A stretch of DNA of 64,000 nucleotides from Paratinospora sagittata (lineage: Eukaryota; Streptophyta; Magnoliopsida; Ranunculales; Menispermaceae): contig JAYMFD010001271.1 of NCBI GenBank assembly GCA_035771175.1, positions 1,922,001 to 1,986,000 on the forward strand. Direction: 5' to 3'. This document shows positions 53,980-64,000 of this stretch, piece by piece. Under the pieces are notes generated by a model, which saw nothing but the letters and a program-made list of their open reading frames with translations, was not told the origin of the DNA and ran no database searches. The translations under genes and the position numbers were made by a program. The number at the start of each line of letters is the position of its first letter. Within the stretch, counting starts at the first letter, position 1.

Positions 53980-55152
53980 AAATATTTTCCGAAAGGTTTT
54001 AATCATAATTTCAATGAGTTTTGAATGATTTAAAAGTGTTTTGAGTCAATGAAATGGTTCTTAAGTGTTAAAATATTAGTTTTTCCAAAATCGGCCTATC
54101 CACCACTTTGCCAAAATTTTACAAAAGGTAATAGCGCACTATCAGTGTTTATAGCACGTTGATAGGGTTGAATAACCAAAAATCAATTTTTCCGGAAAAT
54201 TGCCTACAACGCGCTATCCCTTTTGATAACTCGCTATAAAGTAGTTACCGTGATCTTTCGATTTTTACTAAAATGGGCAATAGCGTGCAATAGGCCTAGA
54301 TTGCACGCTAACGGAAAGTCCAAAAAACTAGAGCTCTTGGGTATGTGTATATCGACTTACAATAGCCCGCTATAAGTCATTAGGGGGCATGATACACAAC
54401 CCAATTGCATGCTATCCAAGTTTGGGTTAGAAATCTCACATTTTAACGAGAACAACGAAGGCCCTTTCCCTTGCTCGATTTTTCCATTCCTTACACAGTT
54501 TTGACGGGGAATCGTAACTGAAATATTCTCCACTAACACATGGATGATGCCCATCGTTTCGCACGGCCAAAAGAACTTTAGATTAAACAATGTTTTGAAT
54601 TCAAATCATTTCCTACTCTCTTGCTCTTAAAGCTGCAATTGCTAATTTAATAAAACGCACATTGTCTAATTTTCAAAGATACAACACACACGATTTCAGC
54701 AAGTTAGACTGAGCTTTCCACAGAGTATTTCAAAAGAAGAAAGTCGTGCTTCTTGCATTGCCAACAAATGCTTCGACCCGAATCAAAGTTGGAAACTGTC
54801 TTGAAGATAACTTCATTGTTTAACAAGTTCTTCATTATATCCCTTTTGTGCTGAGATTTTAAGAAGCAATTCATTGTTTTAAACTGTAAGTATATGAAGT
54901 GTTCTCAGTAAGAGAACACAACACCTCACCTATATTCTTTCTCTGAGAGCTACAACTAATCATCAAGAACACATCAAATTATAGCTATCAAAGTCTACAA
55001 AGATCATGCTCTAAGAACGAGGACATATCTCAATGCTAATGCGTTAGTTCAATCTTAGGTGTGAAGGGTAACCTCTCGATCAATCTCAGCACGAAAACTC
55101 ACTAAATTGCAAAGTCTTCAATATCACTTGGATTTAGTATTTGATTTTGACA
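53980..55152 (+). repeat. Monomer M47 (alpha-p)
   Basis: It begins with the TCGGCCTATCC variant shared with M45. The p block TTTTAACGAGAACAACG follows. Private changes are AAAACTAGAGCTC (which loses the XhoI word), CAAAAGAACTTTAG, CCAACAAATGC and ACACCTCACC. Confidence 0.85.
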
Positions 55153-56254
55153 AAATATTTTCCGAAAGGTTTTAATCATAATTTCAATGAGTTTTGAATG
55201 ATTTAAAAGTGTTTTGAGTCAATGAAATGGTTCTTAAGTGTTAAAATATTAGTTTTTCCAAAATCGGGCTATCCACCACTTTGCCAAAATTTTACAAAAG
55301 GTAATAGCGCACTATCAGTGTTTATAGCACGCTGATAGGGTTGAATAACCAAAAATCAATTTTTCCGGAAAATTGCCTACAACGCGCTATCCCTTTTGAT
55401 AACTCGCTATAAAGTAGTTACCGTGATCTTTCGATTTTTACTAAAATGGGCAATAGCGTGCAATAGGCCTAGATTGCACGCTAACGGAAAGTCCAAAAAA
55501 CTCGAGCTCTTGGGTATGTGTATATCGACTTACAATAGCCCGCTATAAGTCATTAGGGGGCATGATACACAACCCAATTGCATGCTATCCAAGTTTGGGT
55601 TAGAAATCTCACATTTCTAACGACAAAAACGAAGGCCCTTTCCCTTGCTCGATTTTTCCATTCCTTACACAGTTTTGACGGGGAATCGTAACTGAAATAT
55701 TCTCCACTAACACATGGATGATGCCCATCGTTTCGCACGGCCAAAACAACTTTAGATTAAACAATGTTTTGAATTCAAAGATACAACACACACGATTTCA
55801 GCAAGTTAGACTGAGCTTTTCACAGAGTATTTCAAAAGAAGAAAGTCGTGCTTCTTGCATTGCCAATAAATGCTTCGACCCAAATTAAAGTTGGAAACTG
55901 TCTTGAAGATAACTTCATTGTTTAACAAGTTCTTCATTATATCCCTTTTGTGCTGAGATTTTAAGAAGCAATTCATTGTTTTAAACTGTAAGTATATGAA
56001 GTGTTCTCAGTAAGAGAACACAACACATCACCTATATTCTTTCTCTGAAAGCTACAACTAATCATCAAGAACACATCAAATTATAGCTATCAAAGTCTAC
56101 AAAGATCAAGCTCTAAGAACGAGGACATATCTCAATGCTAATGCGTTAGTTCAATCTTAGGTGTGAAGGGTAACCTCTCGATCAATCTCAGCACGAAAAC
56201 TCACTAAATTGCAAAGTCTTCAATATCACTTGGATTTAGTATTTGATTTTGGCA
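55153..56254 (+). repeat. Monomer M48 with a 72-bp internal deletion (1,102 bp)
   Basis: At 55771-55780 the unit jumps from GAATTCAAA, normally followed by TCATTTCCTACTC, straight to GATACAACAC, normally preceded by AATTTTCAAA. The missing 72 bp are the CATTTCCTAC to CTAATTTTC stretch seen in every other unit. TTCAAA is present at both breakpoints and kept once (55774-55779), so this is a 6-bp microhomology deletion. The 5' breakpoint lies in the palindrome TTTGAATTCAAA. Other private changes are GACCCAAATTAAAG, CTCTGAAAGC and TTTTGGCAAAAT. Confidence 0.95.
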
Positions 56255-58600
56255 AAATATTTTCCGAAAGGTTTTAATCATAATTTCAATGAGTTTTGAA
56301 TGATTGAAAAGTGTTTTGAGTCAATGAAATGGTTCTTAAGTGTTAAAATATTAGTTTTTCCAAAATCGGGCTATCCACCACTTTGCCAAAATTTTACAAA
56401 AGGTAATAGCGCACTATCAGTGTTTATAGCACGTTGATAGGGTTGAACAACCAAAAATCAATTTTTCCGGAAAATTGCCTACAACGCGCTATCCCTTTTG
56501 ATAACTCGCTATAAAGTAGTTACCGTGATCTTTCGATTTTTACTAAAATGGGCAATAGCGTGCAATAGGCCTAGATTGCACGCTAACGGAAAGTCCAAAA
56601 AACTCGAGCTCTTGGGTATGTGTATATCGACTTACAATAGCCCGCTATAAGTCATTAGGGGGCATGATACACAACCCAATTGCATCTATCCAATTTTTGG
56701 TTAGAAATCTCACATTTCTAACGACAAAAAGGAAGGCCCTTTCCCTTGCTCGATTTTTCCATTCCTTACACAGTTTTGACGGGGAATCGTAACTGAAATA
56801 TTCTCCACTAACACATGGATGATGCCCATCGTTTCGCACGGCCAAAACAACTTTAGATTAAACAATGTTTTGAATTCAAATCATTTCGTACTCTCTTGCT
56901 CTTTAAGCTGCAATTGCTAATTTAATAAAACACTCATTGTCTAATTTTCAAAGATACAACACACACGATTTCAGCAAGTTAGACTGAGGTTTCCACAGAG
57001 TATTTCAAAAGAAGAAAGTCGTGCTTCTTGCATTGCCAATAAATGCTTCGACCCGAATCAAAGTTGGAAACTGTCTTGAAGATAACTTCATTGTTTAACA
57101 AGTTCTTCATTATATCCCTTTTGTGCTGAGATTTTAAGAAGCAATTCATTGTTTTAAACTGTAAGTATATGAAGTGTTCTCAGTAAGAGAACACAACACA
57201 TCACCTATATTCTTTCTCTGAGAGCTACAACTAATGATCAAGAACACATCAAATTATAGCTATCAAAGTCTACAAAGATCATGCTCTAAGAACGAGGACA
57301 TATCTCAATGCTAATGCGTTAGTTCAATCTTAGGTGTGAAGGGTATCCTCTCGATCAATCTCAGCCCGAAAACTCACTAAATTGCAAAGTCTTCAATATC
57401 ACTTGGATTTAGTATTTGATTTTGACAAAATATTTTCCGAAAGGTTTTAATCATAATTTCAATGAGTTTTGAATGATTTAAAAGTGTTTTGAGTCAATGA
57501 AATGGTTCTTAAGTGTTAAAATATTAGTTTTTCCAAAATCGGGCTATCCACCACTTTGCCAAAATTTTACAAAAGGTAATAGCGCACTATCAGTGTTTAT
57601 AGCACGCTGATAGGGTTGAATAACCAAAAATCAATTTTTCCGAAAAATTGCCTACAACGCGCTATCCCTTTTGATAACTCGCTATAAAGTAGTTACCGTG
57701 ATCTTTCGATTTTTACTAAAATGGGCAATAGCGTGCAATAGGCCTAGATTGCACGCTAACGGAAAGTCCAAAAAACTCGAGCTCTTGGGTATGTGTATAT
57801 CGACTTACAATAGCCCGCTATAAGTCATTAGGGGGCATGATACACAACCCAATTGCATGCTATCCAAGTTTGGGTTAGAAATCTCACATTTTAACGAGAA
57901 CAACGAAGGCCCTTTCCCTTGCTCGATTTTTCCATTCCTTACACAGTTTTGACTGGGAATCGTAACTGAAATATTCTCCACTAACACATGGATGATGCCC
58001 ATCGTTTCGCACGGCCAAAACAACTTTAGATTAAACAATGTTTTGAATTCAAATCATTTCCTACTCTCTTGCTCTTAAAGCTGCAATTGCTAATTTAATA
58101 AAACGCACATTGTCTAATTTTCAAAGATACAACACACACGATTTCAGCAAGTTAGACTGAGCTTTCCACAGAGTATTTCAAAAGAAGAAAGTCGTGCTTC
58201 TTGCATTGCCAATAAATGCTTCGACCCGAATCAAAGTTGGAAACTGTCTTGAAGATAACTTCATTGTTTAACAAGTTCTTCATTATATCCCTTTTGTGCT
58301 GAGATTTTAAGAAGCAATTCATTGTTTTAAACTGTAAGTATATGAAGTGTTCTCAGTAAGAAAACACAACACATCACCTATATTCTTTCTCTGAGAGCTA
58401 CAACTAATCATCAAGAACACATCAAATTAGAGCTATCAAAGTCTACAAAGATCAAGCTCTAAGAACGAGGACATATCTCAATGCTAATGCGTTAGTTCAA
58501 TCTTAGGTGTGAAGGGTAACCTCTCGATCAATCTCAGCACGAAAACTCACTAAATTGCAAAGTCTTCAATATCACTTGGATTTAGTATTTGATTTTGACA
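56255..58600 (+). repeat. Monomers M49 (56255-57427) and M50 (57428-58600)
   Basis: M49 repeats the M45 marker set (TTGCATCTATCC, AAAAAGGAAGGCC, CTAATGATCAAG, GGGTATCCTCTC, CAGCCCG). It has private changes such as CATTTCGTACTC and GACTGAGGTTTCC. M50 is alpha-p at the internal block, with TTCCGAAAAATTGCC (BspEI palindrome lost), AGTAAGAAAACAC (one hairpin arm broken) and AAATTAGAGCTATC. Confidence 0.85.
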
Positions 58601-60940
58601 AAATATTTTCCGAAAGGTTTTAATCATAATTTCAATGAGTTTTGAATGATTTAAAAGTGTTTTGAGTCAATGAAATGGTTCTTAAGTGTTAAAATATTAG
58701 TTTTTCCAAAATCGGGCTATCCACCACTTTGCCAAAATTTTACAAAAGGTAATAGCGCACTATCAGTGTTTATAGCACGTTGATAGGGTTGAATAACCAA
58801 AAATCAATTTTTCCAGAAAATTGCCTACAACGCGCTATCCCTTTTGATAACTCGCTATAAAGTAGTTACCGTGATCTTTCGATTTTTACTAAAATCGGCA
58901 ATAGCGTGCAATCCTATTGCACGCTAACGGAAAGTCCAAAAAACTCGAGCTCTTGGGTATGTGTATATCGACTTACAATAGCCCGCTATAAGTCATTAGG
59001 GGGCATGATACACAACCCAATTGCATGCTATCCAAGTTTGGGTTAGAAATCTCACATTTTAACGAGAACAACGAAGGCCCTTTCCCTTGCTCGATTTTTC
59101 CATTCCTTACACAGTTTTGACGGGGAATCGTAACTGAAATATTCTCCACTAACACATGGATGATGCCCATCGTTTCGCACGGCCAAAACAACTTTAGATT
59201 AAACAATGTTTTGAATTCAAATAATTTCCTACTCTCTTGCTCTCTAAGCTGCAATTGCTAATTTAATAAAACACACATTGTCTAATTTTCAAAGATACAA
59301 CACACACGATTTCGCAAGTTAGACTGAGCTTTCCACAGAGTATTTCAAAAGAAGAAAGTTGTGCTTCTTGCATTGCCAATAAATGCTTCGACCCGAATCA
59401 AAGTTGGAAACTGTCTTGAAGATAACTTCATTGTTTAACAAGTTCTTCATTATATCCCTTTTGTGCTGAGGTTTTAAGAAGCAATTCATTGTTTTAAACT
59501 GTAAGTATATGAAGTGTTCTCAGTAAGAGAACACAACACATCACCTATATTCTTTCTCTGAGAGCTACAACTAATCATCAAGAACACATCAAATTATAGC
59601 TATCAAAGTCTACAAAGATCAAGCTCTAAGAACGAGGACATATCTCAATGCTAATGCGTTAGTTCAATCTTAGGTGTGAAGGGTAACCTCTCGATCAATC
59701 TCAGCACGAAAACTCACTAAATTGCAAAGTCTTCAATATCACTTGGATTTAGTATTTGATTTTGACAAAATATTTTCCGAAAGGTTTTAATCATAATTTC
59801 AATGAGTTTTGAATGATTTAAAAGTCTTTTGAGTCAATGAAATGGTTCTTAAGTGTTAAAATATTAACTTTTCCAAAATCGGGCTATCCACCACTTTGCC
59901 AAAATTTTACAAAAGGTAATAGCGCACTATCAGTGTTTATAGCACGTTGATAGGGTTGAACAACCAAAAATCAATTTTTCCGGAAAATTGCCTACAACGC
60001 GCTATCCCTTTTGATAACTCGCTATAAAGTAGTTACCGTGATCTTTCGATTTTTACTAAAATGGGCAATAGCGTGCAATAGGCCTAGATTGCACGCTAAC
60101 AGAAAGTCCGAAAAACTCGAGCTCTTGGGTATGTGTATATCGACTTACAATAGCCCGCTATAAGTCATTAGGGGGCATGATACACAACCCAATTGCATGC
60201 TATCCAAGTTTGGGTTAGAAATCTCACATTTTAACGAGAACAACGAAGGCCCTTTCCCTTGCTCGATTTTTCCATTCCTTACACAGTTTTGACTGGGAAT
60301 CGTAACTGAAATATTCTCCACTAACACATGGATGATGCCCATCGTTTCGCACGGCCAAAACAACTTTAGATTAAACAATGTTTTGAATTCAAATCATTTC
60401 CTACTCTCTTGCTCTTAATGCTGCAATTGCTAATTTAATAAAACGCACATTGTCTAATTTTCAAAGATACAACACACACGATTTCAGCAAGTTAGACTGA
60501 GCTTTCCACAGAGTATTTCAAAGGAAGAAAGTCGTGCTTCTTGCATTGCCAATAAATGCTTCGACCCGAATCAAAGTTGGAAACTGTCTTGAAGATAACT
60601 TCATTGTTTAACAAGTTCTTCATTATATCCCTTTTGTGCTGAGATTTTAAGAAGCAATTCATTGTTTTAAACTGTAAGTATATGAAGTGTTCTCAGTAAG
60701 AGAACACAACACATCACCTATATTCTTTCTCTGAGAGCTACAACTAATCATCAAGAACACATCAAATTATAGCTATCAAAGTCTACAAAGATCAAGCTCT
60801 AAGAACGAGGACATATCTCAATGCTAATGCGTTAGTTCAATCTTAGGTGTGTAGGGTAACCTCTCGATCAATCTCAGCACGAAAACTCACTAAATTGCAA
60901 AGTCTTCAATATCACTTGGATTTAGTATTTGATTTTGACA
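58601..60940 (+). repeat. Right-edge higher-order dimer, copy 1 (M51-M52, 2,340 bp)
   Basis: M51 (58601-59767, 1,167 bp) has TTTTTCCAGAAAATTG, AAAATCGGCAATAG, a shortened inverted-repeat spacer (58902-58926), CTCTCTAAGCTG, AACACACATTG, GATTTCGCAAG (one base lost), AAAGTTGTGC and GAGGTTTTAAG. M52 (59768-60940) has AAAGTCTTTTGAG, ATTAACTTTTCC, GTTGAACAACC, CTAACAGAAAGTCCG, CTTAATGCTGC, CAAAGGAAG and GTGTGTAGGG. Confidence 0.93.
58902..58926. repeat. Shortened form of the 11-bp inverted repeat (3-base spacer)
   Basis: Both arms are intact, but the spacer has shrunk from AGGCCTAG to CCT, losing the StuI word. The same form is at 61242-61266 and 63582-63606, at intervals of 2,340 bp. The 5-bp loss here and a 1-bp loss in GATTTCGCAAG together explain the 1,167-bp length of M51 and M53. 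Confidence 0.92.
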
Positions 60941-63280
60941 AAATATTTTCCGAAAGGTTTTAATCATAATTTCAATGAGTTTTGAATGATTTAAAAGTGT
61001 TTTGAGTCAATGAAATGGTTCTTAAGTGTTAAAATATTAGTTTTTCCAAAATCGGGCTATCCACCACTTTGCCAAAATTTTACAAAAGGTAATAGCGCAC
61101 TATCAGTGTTTATAGCACGTTGATAGGGTTGAATAACCAAAAATCAATTTTTCCAGAAAATTGCCTACAACGCGCTATCCCTTTTGATAACTCGCTATAA
61201 AGTAGTTACCGTGATCTTTCGATTTTTACTAAAATCGGCAATAGCGTGCAATCCTATTGCACGCTAACGGAAAGTCCAAAAAACTCGAGCTCTTGGGTAT
61301 GTGTATATCGACTTACAATAGCCCGCTATAAGTCATTAGGGGGCATGATACACAACCCAATTGCATGCTATCCAAGTTTGGGTTAGAAATCTCACATTTT
61401 AACGAGAACAACGAAGGCCCTTTCCCTTGCTCGATTTTTCCATTCCTTACACAGTTTTGACGGGGAATCGTAACTGAAATATTCTCCACTAACACATGGA
61501 TGATGCCCATCGTTTCGCACGGCCAAAACAACTTTAGATTAAACAATGTTTTGAATTCAAATAATTTCCTACTCTCTTGCTCTCTAAGCTGCAATTGCTA
61601 ATTTAATAAAACACACATTGTCTAATTTTCAAAGATACAACACACACGATTTCGCAAGTTAGACTGAGCTTTCCACAGAGTATTTCAAAAGAAGAAAGTT
61701 GTGCTTCTTGCATTGCCAATAAATGCTTCGACCCGAATCAAAGTTGGAAACTGTCTTGAAGATAACTTCATTGTTTAACAAGTTCTTCATTATATCCCTT
61801 TTGTGCTGAGGTTTTAAGAAGCAATTCATTGTTTTAAACTGTAAGTATATGAAGTGTTCTCAGTAAGAGAACACAACACATCACCAATATTCTTTCTCTG
61901 AGAGCTACAACTAATCATCAAGAACACATCAAATTATAGCTATCAAAGTCTACAAAGATCAAGCTCTAAGAACGAGGACATATCTCAATGCTAATGCGTT
62001 AGTTCAATCTTAGGTGTGAAGGGTAACCTCTCGATCAATCTCAGCACGAAAACTCACTAAATTGCAAAGTCTTCAATATCACTTGGATTTAGTATTTGAT
62101 TTTGACAAAATATTTTCCGAAAGGTTTTAATCATAATTTCAATGAGTTTTGAATGATTTAAAAGTCTTTTGAGTCAATGAAATGGTTCTTAAGTGTTAAA
62201 ATATTAACTTTTCCAAAATCGGGCTATCCACCACTTTGCCAAAATTTTACAAAAGGTAATAGCGCACTATCAGTGTTTATAGCACGTTGATAGGGTTGAA
62301 CAACCAAAAATCAATTTTTCCGGAAAATTGCCTACAACGCGCTATCCCTTTTGATAACTCGCTATAAAGTAGTTACCGTGATCTTTCGATTTTTACTAAA
62401 ATGGGCAATAGCGTGCAATAGGCCTAGATTGCACGCTAACAGAAAGTCCGAAAAACTCGAGCTCTTGGGTATGTGTATATCGACTTACAATAGCCCGCTA
62501 TAAGTCATTAGGGGGCATGATACACAACCCAATTGCATGCTATCCAAGTTTGGGTTAGAAATCCCACATTTTAACGAGAACAACGAAGGCCCTTTCCCTT
62601 GCTCGATTTTTCCATTCCTTACACAGTTTTGACTGGGAATCGTAACTGAAATATTCTCCACTAACACATGGATGATGCCCATCGTTTCGCACGGCCAAAA
62701 CAACTTTAGATTAAACAATGTTTTGAATTCAAATCATTTCCTACTCTCTTGCTCTTAATGCTGCAATTGCTAATTTAATAAAACGCACATTGTCTAATTT
62801 TCAAAGATACAACACACACGATTTCAGCAAGTTAGACTGAGCTTTCCACAGAGTATTTCAAAGGAAGAAAGTCGTGCTTCTTGCATTGCCAATAAATGCT
62901 TCGACCCGAATCAAAGTTGGAAACTGTCTTGAAGATAACTTCATTGTTTAACAAGTTCTTCATTATATCCCTTTTGTGCTGAGATTTTAAGAAGCAATTC
63001 ATTGTTTTAAACTGTAAGTATATGAAGTGTTCTCAGTAAGAGAACACAACACATCACCTATATTCTTTCTCTGAGAGCTACAACTAATCATCAAGAACAC
63101 ATCAAATTATAGCTATCAAAGTCTACAAAGATCAAGCTCTAAGAACGAGGACATATCTCAATGCTAATGCGTTAGTTCAATCTTAGGTGTGTAGGGTAAC
63201 CTCTCGATCAATCTCAGCACGAAAACTCACTAAATTGCAAAGTCTTCAATATCACTTGGATTTAGTATTTGATTTTGACA
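60941..63280 (+). repeat. Right-edge higher-order dimer, copy 2 (M53-M54, 2,340 bp)
   Basis: M53 is 60941-62107 and M54 62108-63280. Against copy 1, I see only two differences in 2,340 bp: CACCAATATT for CACCTATATT (61886 against 59546) and AATCCCACATT for AATCTCACATT (62564 against 60224). All dimer-specific markers are kept. Confidence 0.93.
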
Positions 63281-64000
63281 AAATATTTTCCGAAAGGTTT
63301 TAATCATAATTTCAATGAGTTTTGAATGATTTAAAAGTGTTTTGAGTCAATGAAATGGTTCTTAAGTGTTAAAATATTAGTTTTTCCAAAATCGGGCTAT
63401 CCACCACTTTGCCAAAATTTTACAAAAGGTAATAGCGCACTATCAGTGTTTATAGCACGTTGATAGGGTTGAATAACCAAAAATCAATTTTTCCAGAAAA
63501 TTGCCTACAACGCGCTATCCCTTTTGATAACTCGCTATAAAGTAGTTACCGTGATCTTTCGATTTTTACTAAAATCGGCAATAGCGTGCAATCCTATTGC
63601 ACGCTAACGGAAAGTCCAAAAAACTCGAGCTCTTGGGTATGTGTATATCGACTTACAATAGCCCGCTATAAGTCATTAGGGGGCATGATACACAACCCAA
63701 TTGCATGCTATCCAAGTTTGGGTTAGAAATCTCACATTTTAACGAGAACAACGAAGGCCCTTTCCCTTGCTCGATTTTTCCATTCCTTACACAGTTTTGA
63801 CGGGGAATCGTAACTGAAATATTCTCCACTAACACATGGATGATGCCCATCGTTTCGCACGGCCAAAACAACTTTAGATTAAACAATGTTTTGAATTCAA
63901 ATAATTTCCTACTCTCTTGCTCTCTAAGCTGCAATTGCTAATTTAATAAAACACACATTGTCTAATTTTCAAAGATACAACACACACGATTTCGCAAGTT
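63281..64000 (+). repeat. Partial monomer M55, third turn of the right-edge dimer, cut by the window end
   Basis: It has the M51/M53 markers TTTTTCCAGAAAATTG, the shortened inverted repeat (63582-63606), CTCTCTAAGCTG, AACACACATTG and GATTTCGCAAG. The window ends 720 bp into the unit, so the dimer array continues to the right. Confidence 0.95.

Larger units (their letters stand above)
1..64000 (+). repeat. Satellite DNA array, about 1,173-bp monomer, 54 complete copies plus a partial one
   Basis: The same roughly 1.17-kb sequence recurs head to tail across the whole window, with the block AAATATTTTCCGAAAGG (or a one-base variant) at each unit start. Unit lengths read off these landmarks are mostly 1,173 or 1,174 bp. 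Exceptions are 1,172 (M32, M39), 1,175 (M38, M44), 1,167 (M51, M53) and 1,102 (M48). The two common lengths mostly reflect one linked block near unit base 460: TTTTAACGAGAACAACG (short class) or TTTCTAACGACAAAAACG (one base longer). All copies lie in one orientation and no other sequence is inserted. The composition is AT-rich. The family is not one I recognise. A eukaryotic heterochromatic location is inferred from the organisation alone. Confidence 0.98.

Noticed and set aside
55609..55791. 60-codon minus-strand frame in M48
   Set aside because: It is created by the 72-bp deletion joining two unrelated parts of the unit.
58973..59254. 93-codon minus-strand frame in the right-edge dimer
   Set aside because: It is only an extension of the 77-codon frame, opened by CTCTCTAAGCTG and ATAATTTCC changes specific to M51, M53 and M55. 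It does not resemble a known protein and is fixed by recent dimer amplification.
1..64000. CRISPR array
   Set aside because: Units are over 1.1 kb with no short repeats alternating with unique spacers, and there are no cas genes.
1..64000. rRNA spacer or tRNA-derived repeat
   Set aside because: No rRNA-like conserved segment, tRNA cloverleaf, or A and B box pair could be identified in the unit.

Overview
The whole 64 kb window is one uninterrupted, head-to-tail satellite DNA array. A noncoding unit of about 1,173 bp repeats from base 1 to base 64000. I count 54 complete monomers (M1 to M54) and a 720-bp partial 55th. I phased them arbitrarily at the AAATATTTTCCGAAAGG block that opens the window. 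Every monomer is on the same strand and no unique sequence, transposon or gene interrupts them. The array continues past both edges. I see no protein-coding gene, rRNA, tRNA or CRISPR array. The short open frames, nearly all on the minus strand, are by-products of the repeat.

Organism: a long, AT-rich tandem satellite with nested higher-order repeats points to a eukaryotic nuclear genome, in heterochromatin of a pericentromeric, subtelomeric or knob type. A plant is my weak preference, from the general look of the sequence only. Nothing here fixes the taxon, and I do not recognise the satellite as a named family.

Layout. (1) 1-3520: three edge monomers. (2) 3521-14080: one A-type monomer, two copies of an A-B-C trimer (3,520 bp each), then monomers D and E. 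(3) 14081-15253: a chimeric monomer whose first half is F type and whose second half resembles the left-edge monomers. (4) 15254-29333: the content of region 2 again, now with three A-B-C trimers, then D and E at an offset of exactly 15,253 bp. (5) 29334-34027: two F-G dimers (2,347 bp). (6) 32854-42242: two turns of a roughly 4,694-bp tetramer. (7) 42243-58600: less homogenised monomers with many private changes, mosaics, and one monomer (M48) with a 72-bp internal deletion. (8) 58601-64000: a very homogeneous 2,340-bp dimer.

The regions fit a history of repeated unequal exchange or amplification. The chimera M13 is the crossover scar expected if an F-type monomer recombined out of register with a left-edge monomer, which duplicated about ten monomers. 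A shared private base then marks a later gain of one trimer. Four combinations of two linked sequence blocks (5' alpha or beta with 3' p or q) all exist, so monomers have recombined internally.

Inside each monomer, about bases 100-440 hold a cluster of degenerate ATAGC/GCTAT words in both orientations. The cluster includes an 11-bp perfect inverted repeat that survives even where its spacer has shrunk. A second hairpin (8-bp arms) lies near base 930. These are the best candidates for functional or structural signals.
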